Notes: generated from the sequence alone by a model not told the origin. Counted from the first letter of the stretch, positions 11,609 to 21,192 are shown. The stretch: 64,000 bases of DNA from Cupriavidus sp. YR651 (GCF_900101625.1 NZ_FMYZ01000002.1:620001-684000), one strand, 5' to 3'. Made by a program: numbers and translations.

Positions 11609-12292
11609 TCAGAGCAGAAAGCGACGGTTATCGTTCGGCGGGTAGGGTGTTTCGACCTTGCGGAACCGCAACTTGGTGCTGCTATTGAGCTTGCGGCCGG
11701 CCATCTTGCGCTGCAGCTGGCGATGCACGGCCCCAATATGGCCTACGGATCCCTGCGCGTATGGCTTGCCGTCGGTGGCGCCCGGCAGGCCGCCACCAGC
11801 CGCCAGCGCGGCATTGTGGGCCGCGGCCGATTTCTGGATCAGGACGTCCAGCACCTGGCGCGCCCGCACCGCCGCGTGAAGCGGACCGTCGGCCGGGTTG
11901 GCGCGGGCGCGGACCGCATCTTGCGGCAACTGCACATTGCCGGCCACGCGGCGCAGCCCCGCACGGAGTTCCGCGCCGTCCATTTCCGCTTCCTGCACGA
12001 TCCACACGGCGTCATGCCGCAGCCAACCTTCCACGTCCGCCAGCCGGCGCACCAGCGCGGGCAGCAGCAGGGCGCCGCCAAACCGGCGCGAGCGGCGGAT
12101 CGCGCTTAGCCCGATCCGGCGTACCTGCGGATTCTCATGGTCGATCAGGTCCGAGATCACGCGGTCGGCGTCCTCCTGTGCGGAAATCAGCTCGGCAAAT
12201 TGCCCTGCCAGCGAGATCTCCTCCACGCCGCTGAGCTTGTTCTTGCTCGCGAGCCTGGACATCTTGAACAACAGCATGCGGTAACGCAGCAT
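11609..12292 (-). CDS. Hypothetical protein with a HEAT-like middle part
   Basis: This 227-residue protein is of unknown function. Residues 40-100 look like paired helices of a HEAT-like repeat (DLIDHENPQVRRIGLSAIRR, then ALVRRLADVEGWLRHDAVWI), and the rest is Ala/Arg-rich. The C-terminus ends in a basic stretch and FLL. No neighbour suggests a role. Alternative starts exist at the internal Met residues 6 and 11. Confidence 0.65.
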   Translation of the reverse strand: MLRYRMLLFKMSRLASKNKLSGVEEISLAGQFAELISAQEDADRVISDLIDHENPQVRRIGLSAIRRSRRFGGALLLPALVRRLADVEGWLRHDAVWIVQEAEMDGAELRAGLRRVAGNVQLPQDAVRARANPADGPLHAAVRARQVLDVLIQKSAAAHNAALAAGGGLPGATDGKPYAQGSVGHIGAVHRQLQRKMAGRKLNSSTKLRFRKVETPYPPNDNRRFLL

Positions 12293-12581
12293 AGAAATCC
12301 TCGAACTTGGTAACCGATGAATGTCTGCGACAACCGCCGGTCACGCCGGCGTGGCGTCTCGCGTCGAATAAGACGCGGGCCATTGGAAGGTATCGGCAAC
12401 ACGGCAGGAATCTTTAGCCCGTTGCCGCACATTTTCAGGCGGCTCGGCACCGGGCGTGGGGGCTGGATGGTTGTGGGTGCGGACTGGCGGGCTGGCAAGC
12501 GTCAATCGTCTACACTGTCACGTTCCGCGCCGCTGCCGGCCGCTGCCGCCGCGCGCGCTTTGACTACGAGGTAGATCGACC
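12293..12581. other. Noncoding gap between a hypothetical gene and rarA
   Basis: These 289 bases separate divergent genes and should hold both promoters. I see no stable structure or convincing consensus promoter. Confidence 0.5.
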
Positions 12582-14027
12582 GTGGCGGACTCGCTGTTTT
12601 CCGACCCCCCTGAACGTACCCGCCAGCCGCTGGCGGAGCGCCTGCGCCCACGCACTATCGATGACGTGATCGGGCAACAGCACCTGCTCGGCCCCGGCAG
12701 GCCGCTGCGTGTGGCGTTCGAATCGGGCGAACCGCATTCGATGATCCTGTGGGGCCCGCCCGGCGTGGGCAAGACCACCCTGGCGCGGCTGATGGCGGAC
12801 GCCTTCGATGCGGAGTTCATCGCGCTGTCCGCGGTGCTTTCTGGCGTCAAGGACATCCGCGAAGCGGTGGAACGCGCCGAGCAGTACCGCGCGCATGGCC
12901 GCCGCACGCTGGTGTTCGTGGATGAGGTGCACCGCTTCAACAAGAGCCAGCAGGATGCCTTCCTGCCACACGTGGAAAGCGGCTTGTTCACGTTCATCGG
13001 CGCGACGACCGAAAATCCATCGTTCGAGGTCAACGGCGCACTGCTGTCGCGTGCCGCCGTCTACGTGCTCAAGAGCCTGGACGAGGGCGAACTGGGGCAG
13101 CTCGTGCTGCGCGCCAGCGAGGAACTGGGCGGCGTGACGTGGGATGAGGAGGCCTTGCAGCTGATCGTCGCTTCCGCCGACGGCGATGGGCGCAAGCTGC
13201 TGAACAACATCGAGATCGTGGTGCGTGCAGCGCGAAACGCTGGCGTGGACAAGGTCGATACCGCATTGCTGGGCAGCGCGCTGTCCGAGAACCTGCGCCG
13301 TTTCGACAAGGGTGGCGACGCGTTCTATGACCAGATCAGCGCGCTGCACAAGTCGGTGCGCGGCTCCGATCCCGACGGCGCGCTGTACTGGTTCTGCCGG
13401 ATGCTGGATGGTGGCGCCGACCCGCGCTATCTGGCGCGGCGCATTGTGCGGATGGCGTGGGAAGACATCGGCCTGGCCGATCCCCGTGCCGCCCGCATCA
13501 CGCTGGACGCCGCCGAAACCTATGAGCGCCTGGGATCGCCCGAAGGCGAGCTGGCACTTGCGCAGGCGCTGATCTACCTGGCCGTGGCGCCGAAGTCGAA
13601 CGCGGGCTACAACGCCTACAACGCCGTGCGTGCTTTCGTTGCCAAGGACAAGTCGCGCACGGTCCCCGTGCACCTGCGTAACGCGCCCACCAAGTTGATG
13701 AAGGAGCTGGGCTACGGCCACGCGTACCGCTATGCCCATGACGAGCCGGAGGCCTACGCTGCCGGCGAGCATTACCTGCCGGACGACCTGCGCCGCCAGG
13801 ACTGGTACCAGCCCACGCCGCGCGGGCTGGAGGGCAAGATTGGCGACAAGCTGCGCCATTTGCGCGACCTGGACGACGCCTGGCATCGGGCACGGAAGGG
13901 CGGGGCGCGTGGGCCGGCGGGCGGCGGCGAGATGGGGCAAATGAGGGACGAAAAGAAGGGCGAAAAGAAGGACGAAAAGCATGGCGAAAATGCGGCCCGT
14001 GACCCCGACCCGGAGGGCGATCGCTAA
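12582..14027 (+). CDS. rarA: Replication-associated recombination protein A
   Basis: This AAA+ ATPase of 481 residues (RarA/MgsA, like eukaryotic WRNIP1) acts at stalled replication forks with SSB. Walker A reads LWGPPGVGKTTLARLMAD near residue 52, Walker B is FVDEVHRFNKSQQDAFLP near 108, and the sensor region IGATTENPSFEVN follows. The C-terminal tetramerisation domain contains APKSNAGYNAYNAV. The start is GTG at 12582 with GAGGT nine bases upstream. The last 35 residues form a hydrophilic Lys/Glu-rich tail that is longer than usual for the family. It precedes serS, an order common in this group. Confidence 0.95.
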   Translation: MADSLFSDPPERTRQPLAERLRPRTIDDVIGQQHLLGPGRPLRVAFESGEPHSMILWGPPGVGKTTLARLMADAFDAEFIALSAVLSGVKDIREAVERAEQYRAHGRRTLVFVDEVHRFNKSQQDAFLPHVESGLFTFIGATTENPSFEVNGALLSRAAVYVLKSLDEGELGQLVLRASEELGGVTWDEEALQLIVASADGDGRKLLNNIEIVVRAARNAGVDKVDTALLGSALSENLRRFDKGGDAFYDQISALHKSVRGSDPDGALYWFCRMLDGGADPRYLARRIVRMAWEDIGLADPRAARITLDAAETYERLGSPEGELALAQALIYLAVAPKSNAGYNAYNAVRAFVAKDKSRTVPVHLRNAPTKLMKELGYGHAYRYAHDEPEAYAAGEHYLPDDLRRQDWYQPTPRGLEGKIGDKLRHLRDLDDAWHRARKGGARGPAGGGEMGQMRDEKKGEKKDEKHGENAARDPDPEGDR

Positions 14028-14115
14028 GCGGCCACCCGAAGCCGATTCTGAAATCGCGGAACAGGACCGTAAATCCCGGCAGATTCGGTCACGGCAGGGC
14101 TGGCCGGTGCAGTAA

Positions 14116-15471
<1,356 letters not shown>

Positions 15472-15490
15472 AAATTGTTGCGGAAGTCGC

Positions 15491-15520
15491 TTGCATTCCC
15501 GCGAGCGATCTCGCTATAAT
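15491..15520 (+). promoter_or_regulatory. Sigma-70 promoter of tRNA-Ser
   Basis: A -35 TTGCAT (15491-15496) and a perfect -10 TATAAT (15515-15520) are 18 bases apart, 35 bases before the tRNA. The spacer contains a dyad, GCGAG-cgat-CTCGC (15501-15514). The tRNA is therefore not dependent on serS transcription. Confidence 0.75.
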
Positions 15521-15554
15521 CTTGGTTTCGCCGCTGACGCGCGACCCAGTTACC

Positions 15555-15645
<91 letters not shown>

Positions 15646-15696
15646 ATAAGAAGCCACCCAGCAGCATCGGGTGAGCAACAACTTGCTGTATCGCTC

Positions 15697-15736
15697 AAAC
15701 CGACGCACTGCGCAAGCAGCCGTCGGTTTTGTTTTT
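15697..15736 (+). terminator. Intrinsic terminator after tRNA-Ser (phage-side copy)
   Basis: The stem AAACCGACG (15697-15705) pairs with CGTCGGTTT (15721-15729), with an inner CTGC/GCAG stem and a T-rich tail to 15736. The same 40 bases occur identically at 27014-27053 beyond the right att site. Since crossover is in the tRNA end, this copy came with the phage and restores termination for the tRNA after integration. Confidence 0.88.
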
Positions 15737-15788
15737 CTGCGAAGCCCATCCTTAGCGGGGTATGGAGTCTGCTATCAGACGCACGACA

Positions 15789-15815
15789 TAGATTGTTCCA
15801 AACAACAACAATCTA
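15789..15815 (+). promoter_or_regulatory. Inverted repeat just upstream of the recombinase gene
   Basis: A perfect 9-bp dyad, TAGATTGTT (15789-15797) and AACAATCTA (15807-15815), separated by nine bases, ends 12 bases before the recombinase ATG. A smaller dyad GTCTG-ctat-CAGAC lies at 15767-15780. The larger one could be an operator for the phage regulator or for the recombinase itself, or a hairpin limiting ribosome access; nothing decides between these. Confidence 0.5.
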
Positions 15816-15827
15816 CTCAGCGGTCAC

Positions 15828-16418
15828 ATGTTAGTCGGATATGCACGCGTAAGTACGCAGGAACAAGAAACACACGCCCAAACCGATGCACTGCGTAACG
15901 CAGGCGTCGGTTTTATTTTTTCCGAGAAGCGATCAGGCGGCAGCATGGCCAAGCGGCCTGCACTCGAGGAAATGCTCACCAAGATCGGCGCCGGCGACAC
16001 GGTTGTCGTGTACAAGCTGGACCGCATCGCACGCTCGCTCAAAGACCTACTCATCATCATCGAGCGAATCGAGGCTGCAGGGGCAGAATTCCGCAGCTTG
16101 ACGGAACTAATTGATACCCGTTCCCCGGCTGGGCGGATGTTCTTCCAAATCGTAGGGGCATTTGCAGAGTTCGAACGCGAGCTGATCCGAGAGCGAACAC
16201 GCGTAGGGATGGCGGCGGCAATGCGGCGCGGGGTCAAGATGGGCCGACCCACGGCCATGAGCGAAGCAGAAGAGGCCGAAGCTATGCGACTATGGTTCAC
16301 AGGCGACTACACAAAAATCGCCCTAGCCCGCCGATACGGCACACACATCTCCAGCATCAAACGAGCCATCAAGCGATACCGTGAGCGTCACCAACCAAGC
16401 CTCCTGGACGCAGCGTAA
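15828..16418 (+). CDS. Resolvase-type serine recombinase, probable phage integrase
   Basis: This 196-residue small serine recombinase probably integrates and excises the phage. The N-terminal catalytic domain has the nucleophile Ser9 in GYARVSTQEQ, and YKLDRIARSLKDLL (about residues 62-75) carries catalytic arginines. The helix E region FAEFERELIRERTRVGMAAA follows, then a short C-terminal helix-turn-helix (about 145-185). The ATG at 15828 has no good ribosome site; its bases overlap the stop codon of a frame that would come from the phage regulator in the excised circle. Codons 18-31 contain a complete terminator-like hairpin (see 15880-15921). It lies at the left end, as expected for an integrase near att. 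Confidence 0.93.
   Translation: MLVGYARVSTQEQETHAQTDALRNAGVGFIFSEKRSGGSMAKRPALEEMLTKIGAGDTVVVYKLDRIARSLKDLLIIIERIEAAGAEFRSLTELIDTRSPAGRMFFQIVGAFAEFERELIRERTRVGMAAAMRRGVKMGRPTAMSEAEEAEAMRLWFTGDYTKIALARRYGTHISSIKRAIKRYRERHQPSLLDAA
15880..15921 (+). terminator. Terminator-like hairpin inside the recombinase coding sequence
   Basis: AAACCGATG (15880-15888) pairs with CGTCGGTTT (15905-15913) with one G-T pair; an inner CTGCG-taa-CGCAG stem stacks on it, and TTTTATTTTTT follows. It is a diverged copy of the terminators at 15697-15736 and 27014-27053. It may stop untranslated transcripts arriving from the tRNA promoter, while ribosomes on the gene would prevent folding. That role is inferred. Confidence 0.6.
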
Positions 16419-16467
16419 CGTGATAGCGCTGCAAGGCGTGTGCTCACGGCACCGCACGTAGCTGCTG

Positions 16468-18123
16468 CTAAATCCCATACCGGCTGACTCGAATCGAGTT
16501 CAACAGGCTCGTTGCTTTGATGCGTTCCAGCGCTTCCTTTGCCTTAGCTGCAATTTCTGCATGCTCAGTGTCTACCCATCTCAACGTCCACTTGATCAGA
16601 GCTGACAATGTTGGGTCACGGTGATCACCCATGAATAGCGCATAGTAGTCGTCTACCGAGGCCTTCCTCATCGCTTCGATATGTTCGGGGTTGTAGCCGC
16701 TGTTCTTAGCCATAAAGCTGACAGCCTCTTCGAGGCTGGGCAGCTGCGTGAGCGTGCTTTGCACAGTCGCGAAGGTGGCACGAAGTTTTCCGTCATCGAT
16801 AGTTCCGCCGAAGGGATGCCCGGTTAAATCAAATGTTGCGGGCTTCGCCATATTCGTATCGACATATTTGCCGATCAAGTCGTCTGCTAAATCGTCTCGT
16901 CTCAGCTCTCTCAGCAGGCGGACGGTGCCGTTGAGATCGCCAACGCTGATTTCAGCGAGCGCGCTAGTCGCGGAGGAATGGAGGTCCGTGATAAACAGTT
17001 CCTGATCGCCGACAAAGGAGTTGTGAAAGCGCTGCCATGTGGCCGTAAACGGTACGGACACTTCTGTGCGGCGAAGCTCTTCATCCGTTTTTTTAGCGAC
17101 GTCTACGAACCCTGTTCCCTCAAGGTAACCACGCTCCACCACGCGTGCAATGGCGAGATCGAAGTCATCGACGTGAGTAAATCCGTAAGCCTTCAGCCGC
17201 TTCACCCAGGCCACCGTTATGGGATCTCGCTCAGCCTCCTTCATGAACGAGATCAAGTCCTTATTCCACTTCTCAATGTCTTCGATCTTTGGCTTAGAAG
17301 AGTCGGGAGCGTACGCGCACCAGCAAAGCAAAACGGTGGTCGCGATGGATGCCTCGACTACCTTAGGGTGCATTCCACTTGTGGTCGCTGTAATACGCTC
17401 CACTAGTTGCCGAAGCTTTCGCAGGATGCGGACGTTGGTGATTTCGAGATCGGCGACGTGGCGGTACACCAGGTGTCTATAAGTATCATTGGGGTCAAAA
17501 ACCACGTCGAAAGCTTCTTGCACTGTTGGTGCGTAGTGAATTTCGAAATCGACGGCCTTTTCGCGGTAAGCGCGGTATGCATCTTTATCGGCAAGCTTCT
17601 CAGCGTTGAAGATCAAGGCTACTTTGCAACTGCGTTCTTCGCTTAGTTCGGTAATGAAGCCTAGAATGTCCTCCGGCTTTATCTTTGTCCGTTCAAGGTC
17701 ATCTATGCAGACGAGCGTGTCGTGGACGGCGCTAGGAGCAAGCGCTTCAAGTCCTAGCGAAACGCTACTGCCATGCGGAAGGCTTTTCAGCATCGGCGCG
17801 AATCGCGCGTATTGTCCTTTAAGCCAGTCCCTTGTGAGCGAGCTCCAGTGTTCATTGATTGTGCCGAAGTCTAGCTTTCTTCCAAGGGTGGCGACGGCTA
17901 TCGACTTGGTGAAGAGCGCCATGCGCAACTCGGCCATGCTGTTGATGCCGAATAGGCTGACGTAGCAATAGTGCGTAAACTGAACGCTATCTTTGTGGGC
18001 CATCAGAGCCTCACGCCAAGCGTATGTCTTACCTGTACCCCAAGCCCCGGTAAGCGCTAGTACGTCAGCATCCTTGTTGCTCAGAAAATCCCGCAATACG
18101 TCCTTTGTGATTTGTACACTCAT
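16468..18123 (-). CDS. KAP-like P-loop NTPase, phage cargo
   Basis: This 551-residue protein has Walker A GAWGTGKT (26-33), a KAP-style Walker B LVCIDDLER (137-145) and a likely sensor ALIFNAEKL (169-177). The rest is helical and unassigned. The one hydrophobic stretch (about 255-272) is weak, so it may be soluble, unlike classical KAP proteins with membrane insertions. KAP NTPases occur in several bacterial antiphage systems, so a defence or superinfection-exclusion role is plausible but not shown. It looks more AT-rich than the flanking host genes. It is divergent from a small exported-protein gene and converges on the recombinase gene. The product is complete, with no lost motif. Confidence 0.8.
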   Translation of the reverse strand: MSVQITKDVLRDFLSNKDADVLALTGAWGTGKTYAWREALMAHKDSVQFTHYCYVSLFGINSMAELRMALFTKSIAVATLGRKLDFGTINEHWSSLTRDWLKGQYARFAPMLKSLPHGSSVSLGLEALAPSAVHDTLVCIDDLERTKIKPEDILGFITELSEERSCKVALIFNAEKLADKDAYRAYREKAVDFEIHYAPTVQEAFDVVFDPNDTYRHLVYRHVADLEITNVRILRKLRQLVERITATTSGMHPKVVEASIATTVLLCWCAYAPDSSKPKIEDIEKWNKDLISFMKEAERDPITVAWVKRLKAYGFTHVDDFDLAIARVVERGYLEGTGFVDVAKKTDEELRRTEVSVPFTATWQRFHNSFVGDQELFITDLHSSATSALAEISVGDLNGTVRLLRELRRDDLADDLIGKYVDTNMAKPATFDLTGHPFGGTIDDGKLRATFATVQSTLTQLPSLEEAVSFMAKNSGYNPEHIEAMRKASVDDYYALFMGDHRDPTLSALIKWTLRWVDTEHAEIAAKAKEALERIKATSLLNSIRVSRYGI

Positions 18124-18272
18124 CCCCCCCTCCTTGGAAATTCATCAAAAGAAAAAACGAGTAGTTCGCGCGCGTCGTTTCGGCCGCCGAACTTCGACTA
18201 TTCAGCGTAGGGATGCTGGGCGCCGCCAAGATCGTGGTAGTTTACCCCCGACAAAAACAACCGGGGTCAAAC

Positions 18273-18707
18273 ATGAGGCTAGCTCATGCTTTCTTGGTCA
18301 TATGCGCGGTAGCCGCAAGCGGTCTTGCGAACGCCACCAAGTGTCGAAGCGGTAAGAAGACTTTGTACACGCAGGAAACCAAATGTCCCAGCGGCTACGC
18401 CGATGTCTCAGACACGTTTAACGGCACGGTCTCCACAATTGGAAAATCCGATGCTGTCCGGCAGCAGGAACAAGACTTTCTGTCAGGCCGAGCAAGGATG
18501 AACGCCGCGAGCGGCACAGCAGATCTATCTACGGTTAGCACCACCACCGTACAGGCTAGCTCAAATCAGGGAATGTGCTCTGCGCTTGCCGATCAAGCTC
18601 GCTCACTGGAGGCCGTCATGCGTCAGCCAAATTCACCTCAATGGCTCGACAACCTCAAGCAGCAACACAAGAACGTTCGCGACCAGCAGTACAGACTCGG
18701 CTGTTAA
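18273..18707 (+). CDS. Small exported protein of unknown function, phage cargo
   Basis: This 144-residue protein has a clear signal peptide (MRLAHAFLVICAVAASGLANA). The mature N-terminus TKCRSGKKTLYTQETKCPSG has two cysteines and recalls the short DUF4124-like domain of exported beta-proteobacterial proteins; two more cysteines follow, one being the last residue. The middle is Ser/Thr-rich. The start at 18273 was chosen for the signal peptide. It is the only plus-strand gene in the cargo block, divergent from the NTPase gene. It might act in the periplasm, but no function can be named. Confidence 0.75.
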   Translation: MRLAHAFLVICAVAASGLANATKCRSGKKTLYTQETKCPSGYADVSDTFNGTVSTIGKSDAVRQQEQDFLSGRARMNAASGTADLSTVSTTTVQASSNQGMCSALADQARSLEAVMRQPNSPQWLDNLKQQHKNVRDQQYRLGC

Positions 18708-18766
18708 TTGATGGCCAAAGAAGACTGCACGAAGGATTCCGGCCTCCGAGCAATTCCCAACTAAGT

Positions 18767-19471
18767 TCAGATGTCGTTCGAGTTGAGCCACACATCCGCG
18801 TAGGCATCCCGCTTCAGCCCCGCAATCTCCGAAGGCAACGGCGCAATGTATGTGGTGGACTTCTTAGCGGCATCCTTTAGCGACTGTCCAAGCACGTAGC
18901 ACTCACCATCATCAATGATCACAATCCGATCATGAATCGTGTTGTTGCGTTTAACAGCGACTTGACGCCCAGTCTGTTGACGAAACGCCTCAAGAGCCGC
19001 CTTTACCTCAGCCTTCTTTGCGTTCGGTCCAAGAATCATATCCACGCTCGCGGACGAAGGAACAGCCGAAACGTAGGTGTCGAAGACGTTCGCATCGAGA
19101 TAAGGGTCGACGACCAACACTCGATTCCGCACGCTTCCAAGAATGTCCCTCAGCGCGACAAAGAAGTCATAAACGGCTCCTGGGCCAAAAACGCTTCCTG
19201 GCTGCTGCTGTTGTGACAATCCATGCTCGAGCTTGGCAATAAGCGAATAGAGGCCCTGCAGAATCTGAGCAACCCACGTCGACGGGGTCAGCGCACCAGG
19301 CAGCATCCCCGCTGCAACTCGAAGAGATGTCGCGGCCTGTGAGTCCACGATATTGGCTACAGCCAAAAGATTCGCGATCCACTTCATCTGAGGAACTGCG
19401 TATCCTCGTTCGAAATCGGGGAGTGATTCCTCGAGTTCCCGAAGCTTTGCGAGCGCAATTTGCGGTTTCAT
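18767..19471 (-). CDS. PLD-like (HxR variant) domain protein, phage cargo
   Basis: This 234-residue protein has a helical N-terminal half (1-95) with a Gln run and a C-terminal phospholipase D-like half. Its first strand is VLVVDPYLD (118-126). The catalytic-type motif is H180-D-R182-I-V-I-I-D187, which is HxKx4D with Arg in place of Lys, followed by GQSLKDAAKK instead of the usual GSxN. Related HDR-type PLD folds occur in bacterial accessory proteins, some with nuclease activity; activity here is uncertain because of the Lys-to-Arg change and the single motif, which would require a dimer. The start at 19471 has GGAGG eight bases upstream. It follows the membrane protein gene by 39 bases. Confidence 0.78.
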   Translation of the reverse strand: MKPQIALAKLRELEESLPDFERGYAVPQMKWIANLLAVANIVDSQAATSLRVAAGMLPGALTPSTWVAQILQGLYSLIAKLEHGLSQQQQPGSVFGPGAVYDFFVALRDILGSVRNRVLVVDPYLDANVFDTYVSAVPSSASVDMILGPNAKKAEVKAALEAFRQQTGRQVAVKRNNTIHDRIVIIDDGECYVLGQSLKDAAKKSTTYIAPLPSEIAGLKRDAYADVWLNSNDI

Positions 19472-19510
19472 ATTTTTTCCTCCGAACACTGTTTGCGGCG
19501 GCGTAGCCGC

Positions 19511-19993
19511 TCACCAAACGTGCCAACCAGTAGCCTCGCGGATGATCGACCAGCATCTGTATGCTTGCATCACAGACATCACGGTCAAGAGTATTGTCAT
19601 GGATGCCAATGACAAGCATACGGGCGTGTAAAGGGGGTCCATAAACGCCCCGAACCGTGTTCCAACCGCCAACCCCATGCCTGAGAAGGACTTCTGCGAA
19701 ACGATCATCAAGCCAACGCCCATTAGCAACATAGTGACGGCCCGACCAGTATGACGTTGCTCAGTCGCCACCATCAGATAGAGCGCGCGCGCATCGGAGC
19801 GTATCAAATCTACAAGCGCCTGGCGCTTTTCCTGAGCTTGGGCATTGCGGGAATCAAGCGCTCGCGCCAATCGTTCGGAGAATACCGCTAGCCAGCGTTG
19901 CAGAAACGAGCTAGCGAAATTAATCAATATGCCAACGATAACCACACTGACCCACCAGCCGGGTGTGCTCAACAAACTCCAGAAATCGTTCAT
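19511..19993 (-). CDS. Three-helix membrane protein of unknown function, phage cargo
   Basis: This 160-residue protein has hydrophobic segments at about 10-30, 84-104 and 124-148. Between the first two is a charged helical stretch rich in Arg, Glu and Gln (about 35-80) that probably lies in the cytoplasm. No family is recognised. It is co-oriented with, and 39 bases before, the PLD-like gene, so the two probably form an operon and could be a membrane-anchor and effector pair. The ribosome site is weak. Confidence 0.7.
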   Translation of the reverse strand: MNDFWSLLSTPGWWVSVVIVGILINFASSFLQRWLAVFSERLARALDSRNAQAQEKRQALVDLIRSDARALYLMVATEQRHTGRAVTMLLMGVGLMIVSQKSFSGMGLAVGTRFGAFMDPLYTPVCLSLASMTILLTVMSVMQAYRCWSIIREATGWHVW

Positions 19994-20097
19994 GACCGCT
20001 GCGAGATATTTGAAAGGGTAAAATTTACAACAATATTCGACCCGCAGCTAAGCCTTGACGAAATATTCTCCGAATATCTGTCACACGTAAGGGAAAT

Positions 20098-20997
20098 TCA
20101 CGGGGATGGCGAGGCTCCAACGAAGAAGTAGCGCCCACCATCGGACACATATGCCTGTATCTCATGCGCGGGGCACACTTCCATGGCTGCTTTCATGGCG
20201 TCCACGATCACCGTATGCATATCGGTCGTGTCCAGGCTGAAGTAGGTCACCGGCTCAGGCACAACGATGCCCTTGGACGTCCAGTAACGTTTTTTGTTGA
20301 GCTCGTGGTCATCAACGTCTTTGGTGATGTACTTCGCGATGTATGCGGCCAGCGCGTGACGCTTCCATTTGCCGCCAGTCTTTGGGTTTCGCACATCGAC
20401 ATTGCCATTGGGCCTGCCCAGCTCATCACGACCCACAATACGTCGCCAAATGCCACGCACGAGGTTGTAGACGAGGCGACCATGTACGGCCACATGGACA
20501 TGCCAAGCGCCCCGCGTTTGGCGCTCAGGCACAGCAACGTAGTGCCACACGCCAGCACAACGCATGGCACGACGGAACGAGTCAAAATCGGCCTTGCAAC
20601 GCTCGATGTCTTGCATGTTCTCCCGGTATGTGAGGGTCAGCAGACGATCAGCTTGAATGCTCTGACAGCGCAGTCGCACGTTCTTGCGGGCACGTTTCGA
20701 GGACGCATGTTTCGATTGCTCGACGTTCTCGGACTCACCGCGTTTTGCACGCGGCCGGGCTCGAATCTCATCCATCCGGGCACGCACTGCGAGCGGGTAG
20801 CCGTAGAAATTTACTGAGCCGTCGCCCTCGAAGTACCGCATGCGCCCAACGATAGTGTCCTTCCACGGACCATCGGTAAAGCCACGCCCCACATCGTTGT
20901 CACGTACCTGGGCTTGAAAGGCCAAGGCACGGGCATCCGCTTCGGAGTAATTGCCTTGAACAAGGCGATAGTTCGAATCTATACTGTTCGCACGCAT
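20098..20997 (-). CDS. Phage replication initiator, HUH endonuclease
   Basis: This 299-residue protein should nick the phage origin and start rolling-circle replication. Rep motif I is LLTLTYREN (119-127). The metal-binding HUH motif is WHVHVAVHG with His166 and His168. The catalytic tyrosine motif reads AAYIAKYITKD with Tyr219 and Tyr223. The basic linker near 80-110 may bind DNA. The frame is open 16 codons further, but the ATG at 20997 has AAGGA eight bases upstream and is preferred. It is the last gene of the minus-strand phage module, downstream of zot and the structured noncoding region. Confidence 0.88.
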   Translation of the reverse strand: MRANSIDSNYRLVQGNYSEADARALAFQAQVRDNDVGRGFTDGPWKDTIVGRMRYFEGDGSVNFYGYPLAVRARMDEIRARPRAKRGESENVEQSKHASSKRARKNVRLRCQSIQADRLLTLTYRENMQDIERCKADFDSFRRAMRCAGVWHYVAVPERQTRGAWHVHVAVHGRLVYNLVRGIWRRIVGRDELGRPNGNVDVRNPKTGGKWKRHALAAYIAKYITKDVDDHELNKKRYWTSKGIVVPEPVTYFSLDTTDMHTVIVDAMKAAMEVCPAHEIQAYVSDGGRYFFVGASPSP

Positions 20998-21156
20998 TGC
21001 GAGTGTCCTTGAACGTGTCGCGATGTAGGCCCGGGTCTGCGCCAACAGATGCCGGGCTTTTTCATTTCGGCTTCGAGCTCATGTCGCCCTGCAAGCCGCG
21101 CCAGTACCGCATTTCCGTTAAGTGTTATTACTTCAAGTCTAGGGCTCGCTCCGCTC

Positions 21157-21192
21157 GCCCCGACCGTCCTCCTCCGTGCGGGCGGTCGGGGC
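21157..21192. repeat. Ten-bp perfect hairpin in the phage noncoding region
   Basis: GCCCCGACCG (21157-21166) and CGGTCGGGGC (21183-21192) form a perfect stem with a 16-nt loop. It is a candidate origin hairpin for strand nicking or conversion. Confidence 0.7.

Noticed and set aside
19898..20131. A plus-strand 77-codon frame between the cargo and rep
   Set aside because: It overlaps the starts and ends of minus-strand genes, has no ribosome site and looks like chance coding.
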